From: Bacteroidota bacterium
GTDB taxonomy: Bacteria > Bacteroidota > Bacteroidia > Chitinophagales > BACL12
NCBI GenBank assembly: GCA_016706255.1
Contig: JADJJZ010000003.1
Coordinates: 1,212,501-1,276,500, forward strand
Length of the DNA stretch: 64,000 nt
Reading direction: 5' to 3'
The notes below the pieces were generated by a model. The model had not been told where the DNA came from and did not search any database. It saw nothing but the letters and a program-made list of their open reading frames with translations. A program made the translations under genes and the position numbers. This document shows positions 17,468 through 26,592 of this stretch, piece after piece. How positions within the stretch are numbered: the first letter of the stretch is position 1; each line of letters opens with the position of its first letter.

Positions 17468-19378
17468 TCACCCAACCATCTCACTCAACTCCAACCACCG
17501 CATCGATTTTTCATCAATTACACCCATGGTTTTCGTCAGTTGCGCCGAAATTTCAAACAAAGCCTCATGCGATAATCCCACATCCAATAATTGTTTTTCC
17601 AGATCCCCTTTTTTTATTTCCAGCTCCGCAATTTCATTCTCCAACATTTCATATTCCCGTTTTTCTTTAAACGACATTTTACGTTTTTCAACCACAGGTT
17701 TTTCCTCAACAACTATTTTTTTCTCCTCAACAACTTCTTTTTTATTCCCTTGTTTTTGTTCCTCCTGTTTTTGAGCTTTCATCGCTTCTTGGTATACACG
17801 CCAGTCAGAATAATTACCCGGAAAATCTTTAATCACACCATCACCTTCAAACACAAATAAATGGTCAACAAGTCGGTCCATAAAATACCGGTCGTGACTC
17901 ACAATTAATAAACAACCTTTAAAATCCGCGAGAAATTCTTCCAATATACTCAGCGTTAAAATATCGAGGTCGTTAGTAGGTTCATCGAGAATTAAAAAAT
18001 TCGGATTTTTAATTAAAATCGTCATTAAATATAAGCGACGTTTTTCGCCACCGCTTAATTTACTCACGTAAGTATATTGCGTTTCCGGTTCAAACTGAAA
18101 ACGCGTCAACAGCTGAGAGGCGCTCAGTTTCGAGCCATCGGCAAGCGGAATAAATTCTGCTATGTCTTTCACCACTTCAATCACACGTTTATCCTCTTTC
18201 ATCAGCATACCTTCCTGCGAATAATAACCATAAATAATAGTTTCACCCGTCGTAATTTTTCCTGCGGAAGGTTTTTCCAATTCCATAATTAAATTCAGGA
18301 AAGTAGTTTTTCCAACACCATTTTTGCCGACAATTCCAACCTTATCATATTGCTTAAATAAGTAAGTAAATTGGTCAACAATTTTCAGGTCGCCGAAATT
18401 TTTACTCACCTTCACCATTTCCAGAATTTTGCCACCCATTCGTGTCATTTTCACGTCGAGCACCAACTGATCTTCCTTCTTTTTTGCGGTCGCTTTTGCG
18501 GCGATATCTTCAAACGCATCGAGGCGCGATTTACTTTTTGTAGTTCTTGCTTTCGGCATGCGGCGCACCCATTCCAATTCGCGGCGATACGTATTTTTTA
18601 CTTTGTCCAATTCCGCTGCTTCCACCATATCGCGATGCGCTTTTTTCTCAACATATAAACTGTAGTTGCCCTTATATTGAAAAATATTCCCATCAGCCAT
18701 TTCAATAATTTCCGTGCACACGCGATCTAAAAAATAGCGGTCGTGGGTAACCAGCAGCAACGTCATATTGCGCAGACTCAAATATTCCTCCAGCCACTCC
18801 ACCATACCGATGTCGAGGTGGTTGGTCGGCTCATCCATAATCACAAAATCCGGTTCCTCAATTAGTAATTTCGATAGCGCAATCCTTTTTTTCTGACCAC
18901 CACTCAAAGTGCTCACCTTTTGTTCCAGGTCTGTAATTTTCAGTTGAAACAAAATTTGTTTGATGCGCAATTCATAATCCCAGGCATTCAGCACCGCCAT
19001 TTGTTCATGCGCGCGTTCCAGTGCGGCTGCGGTGATGTCGTTATAATCATGTTCCTGATCCAGCAACGCCTGTTCATAAGCTTTAATGGCCTTAATCGCC
19101 GGCGCATCGCTGCTCAGCACGTTGTCAATAATGCTGAGGTTTTCATTCAGCGCGGGCTCTTGTTCCAAATACCCGGTTGTGATACTCTTATGCACTTGCA
19201 CCTTGCCGCTATCAGCAATATCCTTCCCCATAATAATCCGCAACAGTGTCGACTTCCCCGCACCATTCCTGGCCACCAGCGCCACTTTCTGACCACGATT
19301 AATACTAAACGAGATGCCATTAAACAGCACCTTCGTATCATAAATCTTCGATAACCCCTCAACAGTAAGATAATTCAC
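17468..19378 (-). CDS. ABC-F family ATPase (Uup-like)
   Basis: About 636 residues with two ABC domains and no membrane spans. Domain 1: Walker A ARNGAGKST, signature LSGGQKKR, Walker B VIMDEPTNHLD. Domain 2: GKNGVGKTT, LSGGEKRR, LILDEPTNDLD. A linker lies between, and a Lys/Glu-rich stretch plus a coiled coil (REYEMLENEIAELEIKKGDL) closes the protein, as in Uup. I place the start at the GTG at 19378 because NYLTVEGLSKIYD is the usual family N-terminus; an ATG at 19486 would add 36 unrelated residues. ABC-F proteins act on ribosomes or in DNA maintenance; which applies here is open. Confidence 0.92.
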   Translation of the reverse strand: MNYLTVEGLSKIYDTKVLFNGISFSINRGQKVALVARNGAGKSTLLRIIMGKDIADSGKVQVHKSITTGYLEQEPALNENLSIIDNVLSSDAPAIKAIKAYEQALLDQEHDYNDITAAALERAHEQMAVLNAWDYELRIKQILFQLKITDLEQKVSTLSGGQKKRIALSKLLIEEPDFVIMDEPTNHLDIGMVEWLEEYLSLRNMTLLLVTHDRYFLDRVCTEIIEMADGNIFQYKGNYSLYVEKKAHRDMVEAAELDKVKNTYRRELEWVRRMPKARTTKSKSRLDAFEDIAAKATAKKKEDQLVLDVKMTRMGGKILEMVKVSKNFGDLKIVDQFTYLFKQYDKVGIVGKNGVGKTTFLNLIMELEKPSAGKITTGETIIYGYYSQEGMLMKEDKRVIEVVKDIAEFIPLADGSKLSASQLLTRFQFEPETQYTYVSKLSGGEKRRLYLMTILIKNPNFLILDEPTNDLDILTLSILEEFLADFKGCLLIVSHDRYFMDRLVDHLFVFEGDGVIKDFPGNYSDWRVYQEAMKAQKQEEQKQGNKKEVVEEKKIVVEEKPVVEKRKMSFKEKREYEMLENEIAELEIKKGDLEKQLLDVGLSHEALFEISAQLTKTMGVIDEKSMRWLELSEMVG

Positions 19379-19570
19379 GGCCGCAAAGGTAAGCGTTTGG
19401 GGTGGGATTGGTGTGGGATTGGTGAAAATGAAGGGGTAGGTGGGTTTTAGAAGCATCGACTTTGCGCTTCGGTTCGAAATCTGCACCGGCTCTTTGCTGC
19501 AACTCCGCTCCCGCAGAAAAAGCGGGATGCGGGGTTTTCGCGTCGATCCGGGCTATCATTGAATTTACAG

Positions 19571-20037
19571 CCCTGAAGTGAACAATTTTTGGTGCTGGGT
19601 TTTGGATGTTGTAAAGAAATTATTATTGGAATCAATTGGGAAATTTTAGAATATCTTAATTGTTCTACTTCAGGGTTCGCTGCAACCCCTTTTCCGAGGC
19701 GGACAAAGGGGGTTTCCGCTTCAATCCGGGCTCAGCGAATTACCAGCCCTGAAGTGAATAGGTATTGCTTGCAAGATTTTATGGGTGTGGAAGATATGAT
19801 AATTGCAATCAAATAATTAAGCTTTAGTTGTAATAGCTTGTTCTACTTCACGAGTGTTTTACTTCATGTGTGCTTTACTTCAAGGGCCATCCAGGCAAGC
19901 TGACCATAATGAACCCTGAAGTGAACAAGTATTGCTTGCAAGATTTTACAATCGTGCAAGAAATTATACTTGGAATCAAATAATTGAGTTTTTTGAGTAT
20001 TAACTTGTTCTACTTCACGGGTGTTCTACTTTCAGGG
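19571..20037. repeat. Three repeat units with terminal inverted repeats
   Basis: Units at 19571-19675, 19747-19856 and 19914-20037 begin CCCTGAAGTGAA and end with the complementary TTGTTCTACTTCA(GGG or CG). Units 2 and 3 share GTATTGCTTGCAAGATTTTA. Spacers also share words (GATCCGGGCT / CAATCCGGGCT followed by AAT and ACCAG or ACAG). No ORF is convincing. The layout resembles small non-autonomous elements or REP-like palindromes. Confidence 0.8.
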
Positions 20038-20040
20038 TGT

Positions 20041-20190
20041 TTTTGTGACAGGGTAAATGGTGCTAAAATGGCATTTTGAAGCTTGAGGGTATTGAATTTG
20101 TTGCACTTTTTTGGTTGGAATGTGACGTTTTGGGGATTAACGGTAAACCGTGAATTTGGGGTAGTGGTTAAGTTTAGGAGATTGTTTTTT
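20041..20190 (+). repeat. Dispersed TGTGACA repeat, copy 1
   Basis: Starts TTTTGTGACAGGGTAAA, has a second TGTGAC, then GATTAACGGTAAACCGTGAA with the palindrome ACGGTAAACCGT. Related copies are at 32601, 40111 and 45219. Orientation is the same in all four. Confidence 0.75.
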
Positions 20191-20489
20191 GTAAGTTTGG
20201 TTGTGTGATAAAATGGGAGATGGGTTAAGAGGAAAGTTTGTGTATTTATTGGGTAGAAATAAATTGAAGTATGATAAAGGAAAGTTTCTCCAATTTATCT
20301 TTTTTCTTGAGGGATATGGGAAGTTTTTTTTGGAAACTGCTCAAATAAACTAGTTACCGGAAACCCTATGACGACACTGATAAAATGAAACTGACTAACA
20401 AGGAACGAACAATTTTGGATTACTTAATAAACAGACTGAACAGCCAATACAAGGAAAATATATTGCTTCTTTAACTATATTTGCGATAA
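20191..20489 (+). other. Gap upstream of the ABC-3C genes
   Basis: AT-rich sequence. It contains a 29-codon open frame at 20385-20474 (MKLTNKERTILDYLINRLNS...) that looks like a lost gene fragment, not a gene. CTATATTTGCG just before the ATG at 20490 contains a -7-like box (TATATTTG), giving a nearly leaderless transcript. Confidence 0.4.
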
Positions 20490-21449
20490 ATGGAAAATCT
20501 TCAACTCATAAGAAAAATAATTGAACAGCTCTCGCATTGGAGAGTGTTTACTGAGTTGAGTTCCGCTTCTCAGCTGAATGATGTTAATAATACTAATGAA
20601 GATTTGGCTGGATTAATCTTGAATGAAATTTACGGATGGAATCTCATTAACCTCAATACTAAAAAATCAAATTTCCCTGCAATTGATTTGGGAGATACAA
20701 AAAGTGGAATTGGTGTTTCTGTAACCGCTACCGATACATCGGATTACATTAAAGACAAGATTGGTAAAAATATTACTTATAAAGTTTATGAAACTTATCC
20801 AACTCATTACTTTCTAATTACCACAAGTAAGAAAAATTACTCAGTCACTTTTGACACTAAAGGAAAATACGCTTTTGACAAAAGCGTAAACATTTTGGAT
20901 ATTGAAGACTTATCAAAGGCAATCAAAGCACTAACAGATATTAAAAAACAAGAAAAGATTCTTTCAATTTTGGAAAACTATGTTTACAAATTGAAAGGGC
21001 ATTTCATTGAAGACATAACACCTCAAGATATTGCAAAAGTTCTCCAAGAGTTTTCAAGCCAGAATCCAGATTTGATTAAAAATATTTCTGTTTCAATTCA
21101 AAGTATTCATAGGACAGATTTTCCAGAGAAGAATAGAATCAACAACCTTAGCGAAGGTTACATAAAACTTATTCAACAAGAGTCCCTACCTTTCTTTGAG
21201 CAGTTTGCAAAATTTTTAGAGAAGTTTGAAAACAGAAATTTTAAAAAGATTTATTACAACATAACAACTGACTTGCAAAAAGTAATCTTAGTAAACCGAA
21301 GCGACTTTGAACAATTTGACCAAATTTTTGAAACTATAGAGAGCATTTGCAAAGAACAGGTTCCTCAACTATTAGCAGACAGGAGAACACTGCAAATTCT
21401 GCTTCACTTCATGTATTTTCAATGCGATATAGGAGAAAATAAGCCATGA
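20490..21449 (+). CDS. SMEK-domain / REase-like effector of an ABC-3C system
   Basis: 319 residues. Residues 1-~155 match the SMEK-type N-terminal domain: helical IRKIIEQLSHWRVFTELSSA, then NFPAIDLGDTKSGIGVSVTA, which carries the core acidic residue and strand of a restriction-endonuclease-like fold, then FDTKGKYAFD. The C-terminal ~150 residues end with YYNITTDLQKVIL... LLHFMYFQCDIGE, the C-terminal signature seen in effectors of ABC three-component systems. Its TGA overlaps the ATG of the middle component (ATGA). The SMEK name and the three-component assignment are family knowledge; nuclease activity is inference. Confidence 0.78.
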   Translation: MENLQLIRKIIEQLSHWRVFTELSSASQLNDVNNTNEDLAGLILNEIYGWNLINLNTKKSNFPAIDLGDTKSGIGVSVTATDTSDYIKDKIGKNITYKVYETYPTHYFLITTSKKNYSVTFDTKGKYAFDKSVNILDIEDLSKAIKALTDIKKQEKILSILENYVYKLKGHFIEDITPQDIAKVLQEFSSQNPDLIKNISVSIQSIHRTDFPEKNRINNLSEGYIKLIQQESLPFFEQFAKFLEKFENRNFKKIYYNITTDLQKVILVNRSDFEQFDQIFETIESICKEQVPQLLADRRTLQILLHFMYFQCDIGENKP

Positions 21450-21681
21450 TAACACCAGATAAATATTTTGACTTAAAAACTCAGTGATTAATGTCAGTGC
21501 CTCAATCATTAGGGCATTGCAAAAAATCAATGTATTGACTTATGACGAACTTGAAATGGAAATTAATAAAACACTTGGGGAAGATTCAAAACATATTTTT
21601 CCATACGCTTTGAACTTTCTTTTTTTGCTAAATAAAATTGAATATAATAATTCTATTTATTCCTTCACAATTAAAAATTGA
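21446..21681 (+). pseudogene. ABC-3C middle component, one-base frameshift
   Basis: Reading starts at the ATG overlapping the effector stop: MITPDKYFDLKTQ, then TGA at 21485-21487. The same protein continues in another frame from 21484 as VINVSASIIRAL... LTYDELEMEIN... FPYALNFLFLLNKIEY, a small winged-helix-like middle component. PDKYFDLKT joined to VINVSA fits the usual family N-terminus (PDKxFxLxTSV), so one base appears lost at about 21482. If the GTG at 21484 served as start, a 65-residue shortened protein would be made. The final TGA overlaps the TTG start of the ATPase. Confidence 0.72.
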
Positions 21682-23470
21682 AACTTAGTAAACTATATAG
21701 CAATAAAGCATTTCACAACACCGAGTTCAAGCTTGGTTTAAATGTGATTTTTGCTGATGTTAAAGCTAAGGAAAGTCCTAACAGTTCACATTCAATTGGC
21801 AAGACAAAGTTTATTCGACTACTTGATTTTCTCTTGTTGAAAAAAGTAGTTCCAAAAAAACATTTTCTTACTTCAACAAAAGACAACGAAACAAACACTC
21901 TTAAATTCAATGGCTACGAATTTTATTTGGAGTTGCTACTTAATTCGGGCACTTATTTGAGAATTAAAAGAGCTGTCGCAGACAGTTCTAAAATTTCAAT
22001 GAAGTTATCTGATAGTAGTGTGAATGACTTCGAAATTCCAAAGTCGTGGGATTATGAAAGCATTGGCATTGACGAAGCAAAAGCGAAACTGAATGAATAT
22101 CTAAGCTTTGACTTTTTTATAAGGAATTCTGGACTTGACTACCGTGACACAATTAATTATTCTTTGAGAATTCCTGACGAAGGGGATTATTCAGATTTAT
22201 TTAAGCTAAGTAAGTTCACCTTTGATGAAAAAAAATGGAAAACATTCATGTTTTCATTACTAGGTTTTGATAGCACGGCTGTTGCAGAGAAATATATTGT
22301 TGAAGAAGAAATTAAACAGAAGAACAAAGTCATTCGAGAGCAAGAGGAAGGATTTAATATCAACTCTAATCAGAAAGATGAAGTTGAAGGATTTATCCAA
22401 GTATTGACTAAGTCCAAGCAAGAAAGAATCCAAGAACTTGATAGCTTAAATTTTTACAATCAAGACAACAAAGTAATTGTTGAGTTAGTTGATGAAATAG
22501 AAACAAAAATTGGAGAATTAAACAAACACTCCTACAATTTGCAGTTTGAAGTAAAGAAAATAACTGAATCACTAAAAAGTGATTTCAGTTTTGACTTTGA
22601 ATTAATCAAGGAAGTATTCGGTGAAGTGCAACTTCATTTCCCTGACCAGCTTGCAAAATCTTACGAAGAACTTATTGAATTCAATAAGCAAATCACAGTT
22701 GAACGGAAAGACCTTTTGAAAGAAACTCTTTCAAAGAAAACTGAGGAATTACGAGAAATCAAACTTTCTCTTTTTAATTTGAACAAGGAGAAAGAAAAAT
22801 TTAGAGATGTAATTCAGGACAATTCTGTTATCAAAAAACTAAAAGAATATCAAAATGAGTTAATTGGACTTGAACATGAAATAGCAAGGCATGAAGCTCA
22901 ATTAGATTCAATAAAAATTATTGAATCAAAAAAATCTGAGATAGACAGGTTAAGCGATGAATTAAAAGTAGCTGTTCAAAAATTGTCAGCTATTATAGAT
23001 AATACTTCAAGCAACCCCAAATATATAAGAATTAGAAATTATTTTTCTGAATTTGCACAAGCTATTTTAAATTACCCAGCAATTATTTCTATTTCTAAAA
23101 ACTCAAACAATAATGTTGAGTATGGCTACCGTGTAGGAGAAACGAAAAAAGGAGATGGTAATACATACAGAAAAATGCTCTGTGTTGCTTTTGATTTAGC
23201 AATCTTAGCTGAGTATTCAGATGAATCTTATTTTAAATTTGTTTATCATGATGACGTATTCTCAAATCAAGAAAATAAAATTCGTATTCGCTTGCTTAAC
23301 TTGATAAAGGAATATTGCACTAGCACAACATCCAATATATTTTAAGCATAATCAAAGACGACCTTCCGAGGGATGAAAATGACAACCCTATTATGTTTAC
23401 TGATGAAGAAATAATAATGGAATTACATGACAAAGACAATAGTGGCAAACTATTTAAGACATCATTCTAA
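21678..23470 (+). pseudogene. DUF2326-type P-loop ATPase of the ABC-3C system, frameshifted near its end
   Basis: The start is TTG at 21678, overlapping the middle-component stop (TTGA). Features: an N-terminal SMC/RecF-like lobe with a P-loop HSIGKTKFIRLLDFLL near residue 40, a long coiled coil (~residues 210-440), and a C-terminal lobe with GDGNTYRKMLCVAFDLAIL and the Walker B-like FVYHDDVF. The first frame stops at 23345 after TSTTSNIF. The expected tail continues in another frame to 23470 (YILSIIKDDLPRDENDNP... ELHDKDNSGKLFKTSF), so a single-base indel lies near 23330. Without it the ATPase is about 597 residues. DUF2326 proteins act as ATP-driven sensors in conflict systems (family knowledge). 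Confidence 0.78.
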
Positions 23471-23534
23471 CTTGATTCTTCTAGAACATATGCAACCTTG
23501 ACACTGCACAGATTCGGACAGACAGAAGGGCATC

Positions 23535-23668
23535 CGGTAACAGCACCTACAAGAAATTGGCGGTTCAGTAGTTAATTGAAGCTTTGTGCTTCGTATCAAG
23601 TTCAGTGGTGGCAGACAGTTTTCGTCTCCGAAATCGCCAACTTCTTGTAGCTGCAAAACGTTAGGCGT
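23535..23668 (+). repeat. attC-like palindromic site 1
   Basis: CTACAAGAAATTGGCG (23547-23562) pairs with CGCCAACTTCTTGTAG (23635-23650) with one mismatch. Inside is TTGAAGCTTTGTGCTTC, shared exactly with the site at 25604. The right end AACGTTAGGC contains a GTTRRRY core, the R' box of integron recombination sites. It separates the ABC-3C genes from the next small ORF. Confidence 0.62.
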
Positions 23669-23674
23669 CATTAT

Positions 23675-23830
23675 ATGGAGACAGAACTAAATAAAATATT
23701 AGAATCATATCCAACGACTGTTAATCATACAGACATATTTGATTTCGACAATTTTGACGAACGACTTTCAGCAGTTGACACTTTAGTTGTTAATACGATA
23801 GGAGTTTCAGAAGACACTTCATCGCCATAA
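23675..23830 (+). pseudogene. Cassette ORF truncated by an IS fragment
   Basis: ATG 9 bases after the attC-like core opens METELNKILESYPTTVNHTD and continues to VVNTIGVSEDTSSP before a TAA at 23828. The last codons overlap transposase sequence in the opposite strand that begins near 23818, so the original gene was interrupted there. No family recognised. Confidence 0.5.
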
Positions 23831-23967
23831 AAAGAGGCTGTTGCTTGATATAAAAATTTTAAATCTAATGCATTATCCAACTGCCGATAAAAATTATCTA
23901 CCGGAACTCGGTCGCTTAATTGAAAATGGACAAATAATTTTTCGGAGTAGCATTTTTTTCCTTGCAT
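23818..23967 (-). mobile_element. N-terminal fragment of an IS1182-like transposase
   Basis: On the minus strand the ATG at 23967 opens MQGKKCYSEKLFVHFQLSDR then VPVDNFYRQLDNALDLKFLY and FYGDE, the characteristic N-terminus of IS1182-family transposases. After about 50 residues similarity stops at the junction with the cassette ORF. The catalytic core is absent. Upstream bases to roughly 24020 may be the rest of the element end. Confidence 0.72.
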
Positions 23968-24039
23968 AAGCTAAGTTAAACAGCCTTTTTGACGCCTAAA
24001 AATCCATTTTAAACATGAAAATGTGTACATTTGGGTGGT

Positions 24040-24178
24040 TGTACAACGAGCACATAGGTTGGCCAAAAGTGGGGTAGAATTGTAAGGTTGAGCGTTTGGA
24101 ATTCTATTGAGCCTTATGGTAAATTTGAGAATTCGTATTTCAAAATCTCCACCTTCGGTAAGCCCAGAAACGTTATAG
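24040..24178 (+). repeat. attC-like site 2, right half only
   Basis: AAAATCTCCACC... AAGCCCAGAAACGTTATAG just before the gene at 24200 resembles the right end of the other sites (AACGTTA core). A matching left arm is not clear, perhaps lost with the IS insertion. Confidence 0.4.
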
Positions 24179-24199
24179 ACAACTTTAAAAAATAAGCAA

Positions 24200-24727
24200 A
24201 TGGACATTGAGAAAATTATACACTTCCTAAAGACAGACATATTTGGACTAATTATTCTGGGACTAGTTTCAAGTCTAATAGCAGGTTTTCTTTACGACTT
24301 TATTAAGTCTCAATACAAACTGACAAATCACAAAATCAAGAAGAGGCTGTTTGTAAAGCGACTTGTAAAAATTGCAGAGGCTTTTGGACAAGGCTCACGA
24401 GCTGCATATGCACAACTTGGCACAACTTTTCAACAACAGGTTCTCATTGGGGACTATATTATCAAGACCATTATGTTGGTAGCGTGGATACTCTTCTACC
24501 TTATTATTTCTATTGCGACTCTTATTATTCTTGGTGAAATATTAAGTTGGATACCAGTAATTATTTTTAGCGTAATTATTACAATTCGATACAAAAAACT
24601 TAGACAGCATTTAGGACATTATAAGCAGACATTTGAATTGGCTTTTGGGGAAGAATACTTCAAAAATGAAAGAAAAGGACAGGAGGAATACTGGGACGAA
24701 CTATTTAAGAAAAAAGATGAGAAATAA
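24200..24727 (+). CDS. Small membrane protein in a cassette-like unit
   Basis: 175 residues. One hydrophobic segment near the N-terminus (residues ~13-32, IFGLIILGLVSSLIAGFLYD) and a hairpin of two more (about 92-135, MLVAWILFYLIISIATLIIL and SWIPVIIFSVIITI), with a basic cytoplasmic loop between and a charged C-terminal tail (KNERKGQEEYWDELFKKKDE). No family recognised. It stands alone between two attC-like sites, as a one-gene cassette would. Small membrane proteins are common cassette cargo and are often defence or stress genes, but nothing here shows a specific role. Confidence 0.6.
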   Translation: MDIEKIIHFLKTDIFGLIILGLVSSLIAGFLYDFIKSQYKLTNHKIKKRLFVKRLVKIAEAFGQGSRAAYAQLGTTFQQQVLIGDYIIKTIMLVAWILFYLIISIATLIILGEILSWIPVIIFSVIITIRYKKLRQHLGHYKQTFELAFGEEYFKNERKGQEEYWDELFKKKDEK

Positions 24728-24731
24728 AGCG

Positions 24732-24865
24732 GCCTATAACAGCATTTACCCAAAAGGGGGGGGTTCGTGCTCCGCAAACAGCTTTGTGTTAGCCGAAAGT
24801 TCAGTTCTCCGAATGAACATTTGTGCTGAAAAGCCCGCCCATCGCAAATCTGTAAAACGATATGT
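24732..24865 (+). repeat. attC-like site 3
   Basis: Begins GCCTATAACAGC right after the stop at 24727 and ends GTAAAACGATATG before the next gene. Inside are GGGGGGGTTCGTGCTCCG, AACAGCTTTGTGTTAGCCGA and GCCCGCCC, an imperfect fold-back like sites 1 and 4. The right core is degenerate (ACGATATG). Confidence 0.5.
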
Positions 24866-24886
24866 ACCATTTAAAACGATAACAAT

Positions 24887-25561
24887 ATGCAATGCCCACA
24901 CTGCTTAGTTGAATTTCACGACCAGAAAATTATTGAATACTTAGGAGAAGACTCAGAAGGAAAATGGGGAATTGAAAAGTATGAATGCCCGAATCCAACT
25001 TGCAAAAAGTCAATTTATTTTTTGATTAAAGGTGATTTATACTCACCACAACACTCGTCCTCTTATTATATCAGGAACAACAAGTATGATGTCAAGCAAT
25101 TAATCAGACCTAAAGGTTCAAGCAGACTGCCTATCCCTCTTGAAGTTCCTAAAGACTTTTCAGAAGATTATAACGAGGCTTGCCTAATAATTGCTGACAG
25201 TCCTAAAGCGAGTGCAGCCTTGAGCAGACGTTGCTTGCAACACATATTAAGAGAAAAAGCGGGGGTCAAAAAAAGTGACCTTGCAAACGAAATACAAGAG
25301 GTGTTAGATAAAAATCAACTTCCGAGTTATATTGCAGAAAGTACCGATGCAGTAAGGAATATAGGAAATTTTGCAGCACATCCTCTTAAAAGTAAATCAA
25401 CTGGAGAAATTGTTCCAGTGGAAGTTGGAGAGGCAGAATGGACATTAGATGTTCTTGAATTATTGTTTGATTTCTATTTTGTTCAGCCGGAAAAAATTAA
25501 AAAGAAGAGACTTGCTCTAAACCAAAAACTGAATGATGCTGGAAAACCTGATATGAAATAA
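24887..25561 (+). CDS. DUF4145 domain protein with N-terminal zinc ribbon
   Basis: 224 residues. CPHC near the N-terminus and CPNPTC about 30 residues later form a zinc ribbon. The DUF4145 domain follows: DYNEACLIIADSPKASAALS, RRCLQHILREKAG and AVRNIGNFAAHPLKS, the last carrying the family's conserved N-x-A-x-H. DUF4145 is a HEPN-like helical domain often found in defence loci or fused to nucleases; a protective role here is inference from family and neighbourhood. It is a single gene between attC-like sites 3 and 4. Confidence 0.82.
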   Translation: MQCPHCLVEFHDQKIIEYLGEDSEGKWGIEKYECPNPTCKKSIYFLIKGDLYSPQHSSSYYIRNNKYDVKQLIRPKGSSRLPIPLEVPKDFSEDYNEACLIIADSPKASAALSRRCLQHILREKAGVKKSDLANEIQEVLDKNQLPSYIAESTDAVRNIGNFAAHPLKSKSTGEIVPVEVGEAEWTLDVLELLFDFYFVQPEKIKKKRLALNQKLNDAGKPDMK

Positions 25562-25564
25562 ACC

Positions 25565-25668
25565 GTATATAACACCGGTCGTCAAGCGGGGTGACGTGCA
25601 AACTTGAAGCTTTGTGCTTCTATTCAAGTTCGGCGCAAGTTGACAGATTTATGCTCCGAAACCCGCCA
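25565..25668 (+). repeat. attC-like site 4 (right end degenerate)
   Basis: GTATATAACACCGG directly after the DUF4145 stop, AAGCGGGG later facing ACCCGCC, and the exact 17-base word TTGAAGCTTTGTGCTTC (25604-25620) shared with site 1. A clear right core is missing. Confidence 0.5.
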
Positions 25669-25831
25669 AATCAAATAATATTTGAAGTTGAAATCGTTGA
25701 GTTACAATTACTGAATTGCTGTAACTAAATTAGAGCCTTGAAAGTTATGGTTAAGCATAAAAGTAGGTTACCAATAGTTATAATGTTTTTGGGATATAAA
25801 CAACAACGCAAAGCAATATAAATTAACAATT

Positions 25832-26592
25832 ATGGCAGATTACATTTCAGGAATAAAAAAAACAGGGTTCATTTTAGAACATAATATTAATCAAGAACTT
25901 ATAAAAAATGGTTGGAATATCATAAATAATAAATTCTACGAAGATGATTTGATGGACGCAGTAAGAGAAATTGATATCTTAGCTTATAAAGTAAGGCCTG
26001 TCGATGATATAAATATATACACTGTTTTGTTGATCAGTTGTAAAAAAATGAAGAAAATGCTTGGGCTTTAATCTCCCGAGAAATAAAAATTGATGATCCA
26101 AATTCAAATTGGTGGCCAACTCATATATGGACTAATGATAAAGGTACGAAAATAGAACTAATGGCAAAAGACGTAAATAAAGAATATTATAGTTTTTTAT
26201 GTGAAGGCAAAGGCATTTCAATTATGCAACCGCCAGAAGTTGATGTTTTTGCTTATCAAGAATTAAACAAAATTACAGGTAAACCTCAAAATGATAAAAA
26301 TATATTCTCTTCAATAACCACTTTAATGAAAGCTCAGTCGTATGAAATAGGAGCGTTAGAAAAAAGAACAAATGTCAAAAGCATTTACCAATTTAATCTG
26401 ATTTCTGTAATTGAATCAGATTTAGTTCGAATACACATTGTAAACAACGAACTAAGCCAACAAGATATTGAAACGGAACAATTGGTTGCCAGATATATTA
26501 TAGGTAAAAAGGAACAATTTTTTAGAATTCGTTTTATCAAAGCCGAGGCGTTTTCAAAACATTTAAAGGATTATAATCTTTGCACAAACTAA
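25832..26592 (+). pseudogene. PD-(D/E)XK nuclease-like protein, frameshifted in an A7 run
   Basis: The first frame reads MADYISGIKKTGFILEHNIN to LLISCKK and stops at 26071. Correcting one base in the A7 run at 26042-26048 joins it to NEENAWALISREIKIDDPNS then WWPTHIWTND and the frame ending at 26592. The order Glu (FILEHNINQEL), Asp (REIDILAYK) and a strand with Lys (LLISCKK) is that of restriction-endonuclease-like folds, with Ser where the second acidic residue usually sits. The protein is otherwise unrecognised. It lies in the accessory island right of the DUF4145 cassette. Confidence 0.6.

Noticed and set aside
17334..19354. Many plus-strand ORFs opposite the ABC-F gene
   Set aside because: They are antisense to a conserved two-domain ATPase and encode Phe/His-rich nonsense.
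19359..19635. Minus-strand ORFs in the gap upstream of the ABC-F start
   Set aside because: They run through repeat spacers and lack any ribosome site; the GTG at 19378 explains the ABC-F start.
21484..21681. Middle component as an intact 65-residue gene from GTG
   Set aside because: The 13 codons from the overlapping ATG fit the family N-terminus, so a one-base loss is the better reading; kept only as an alternative.
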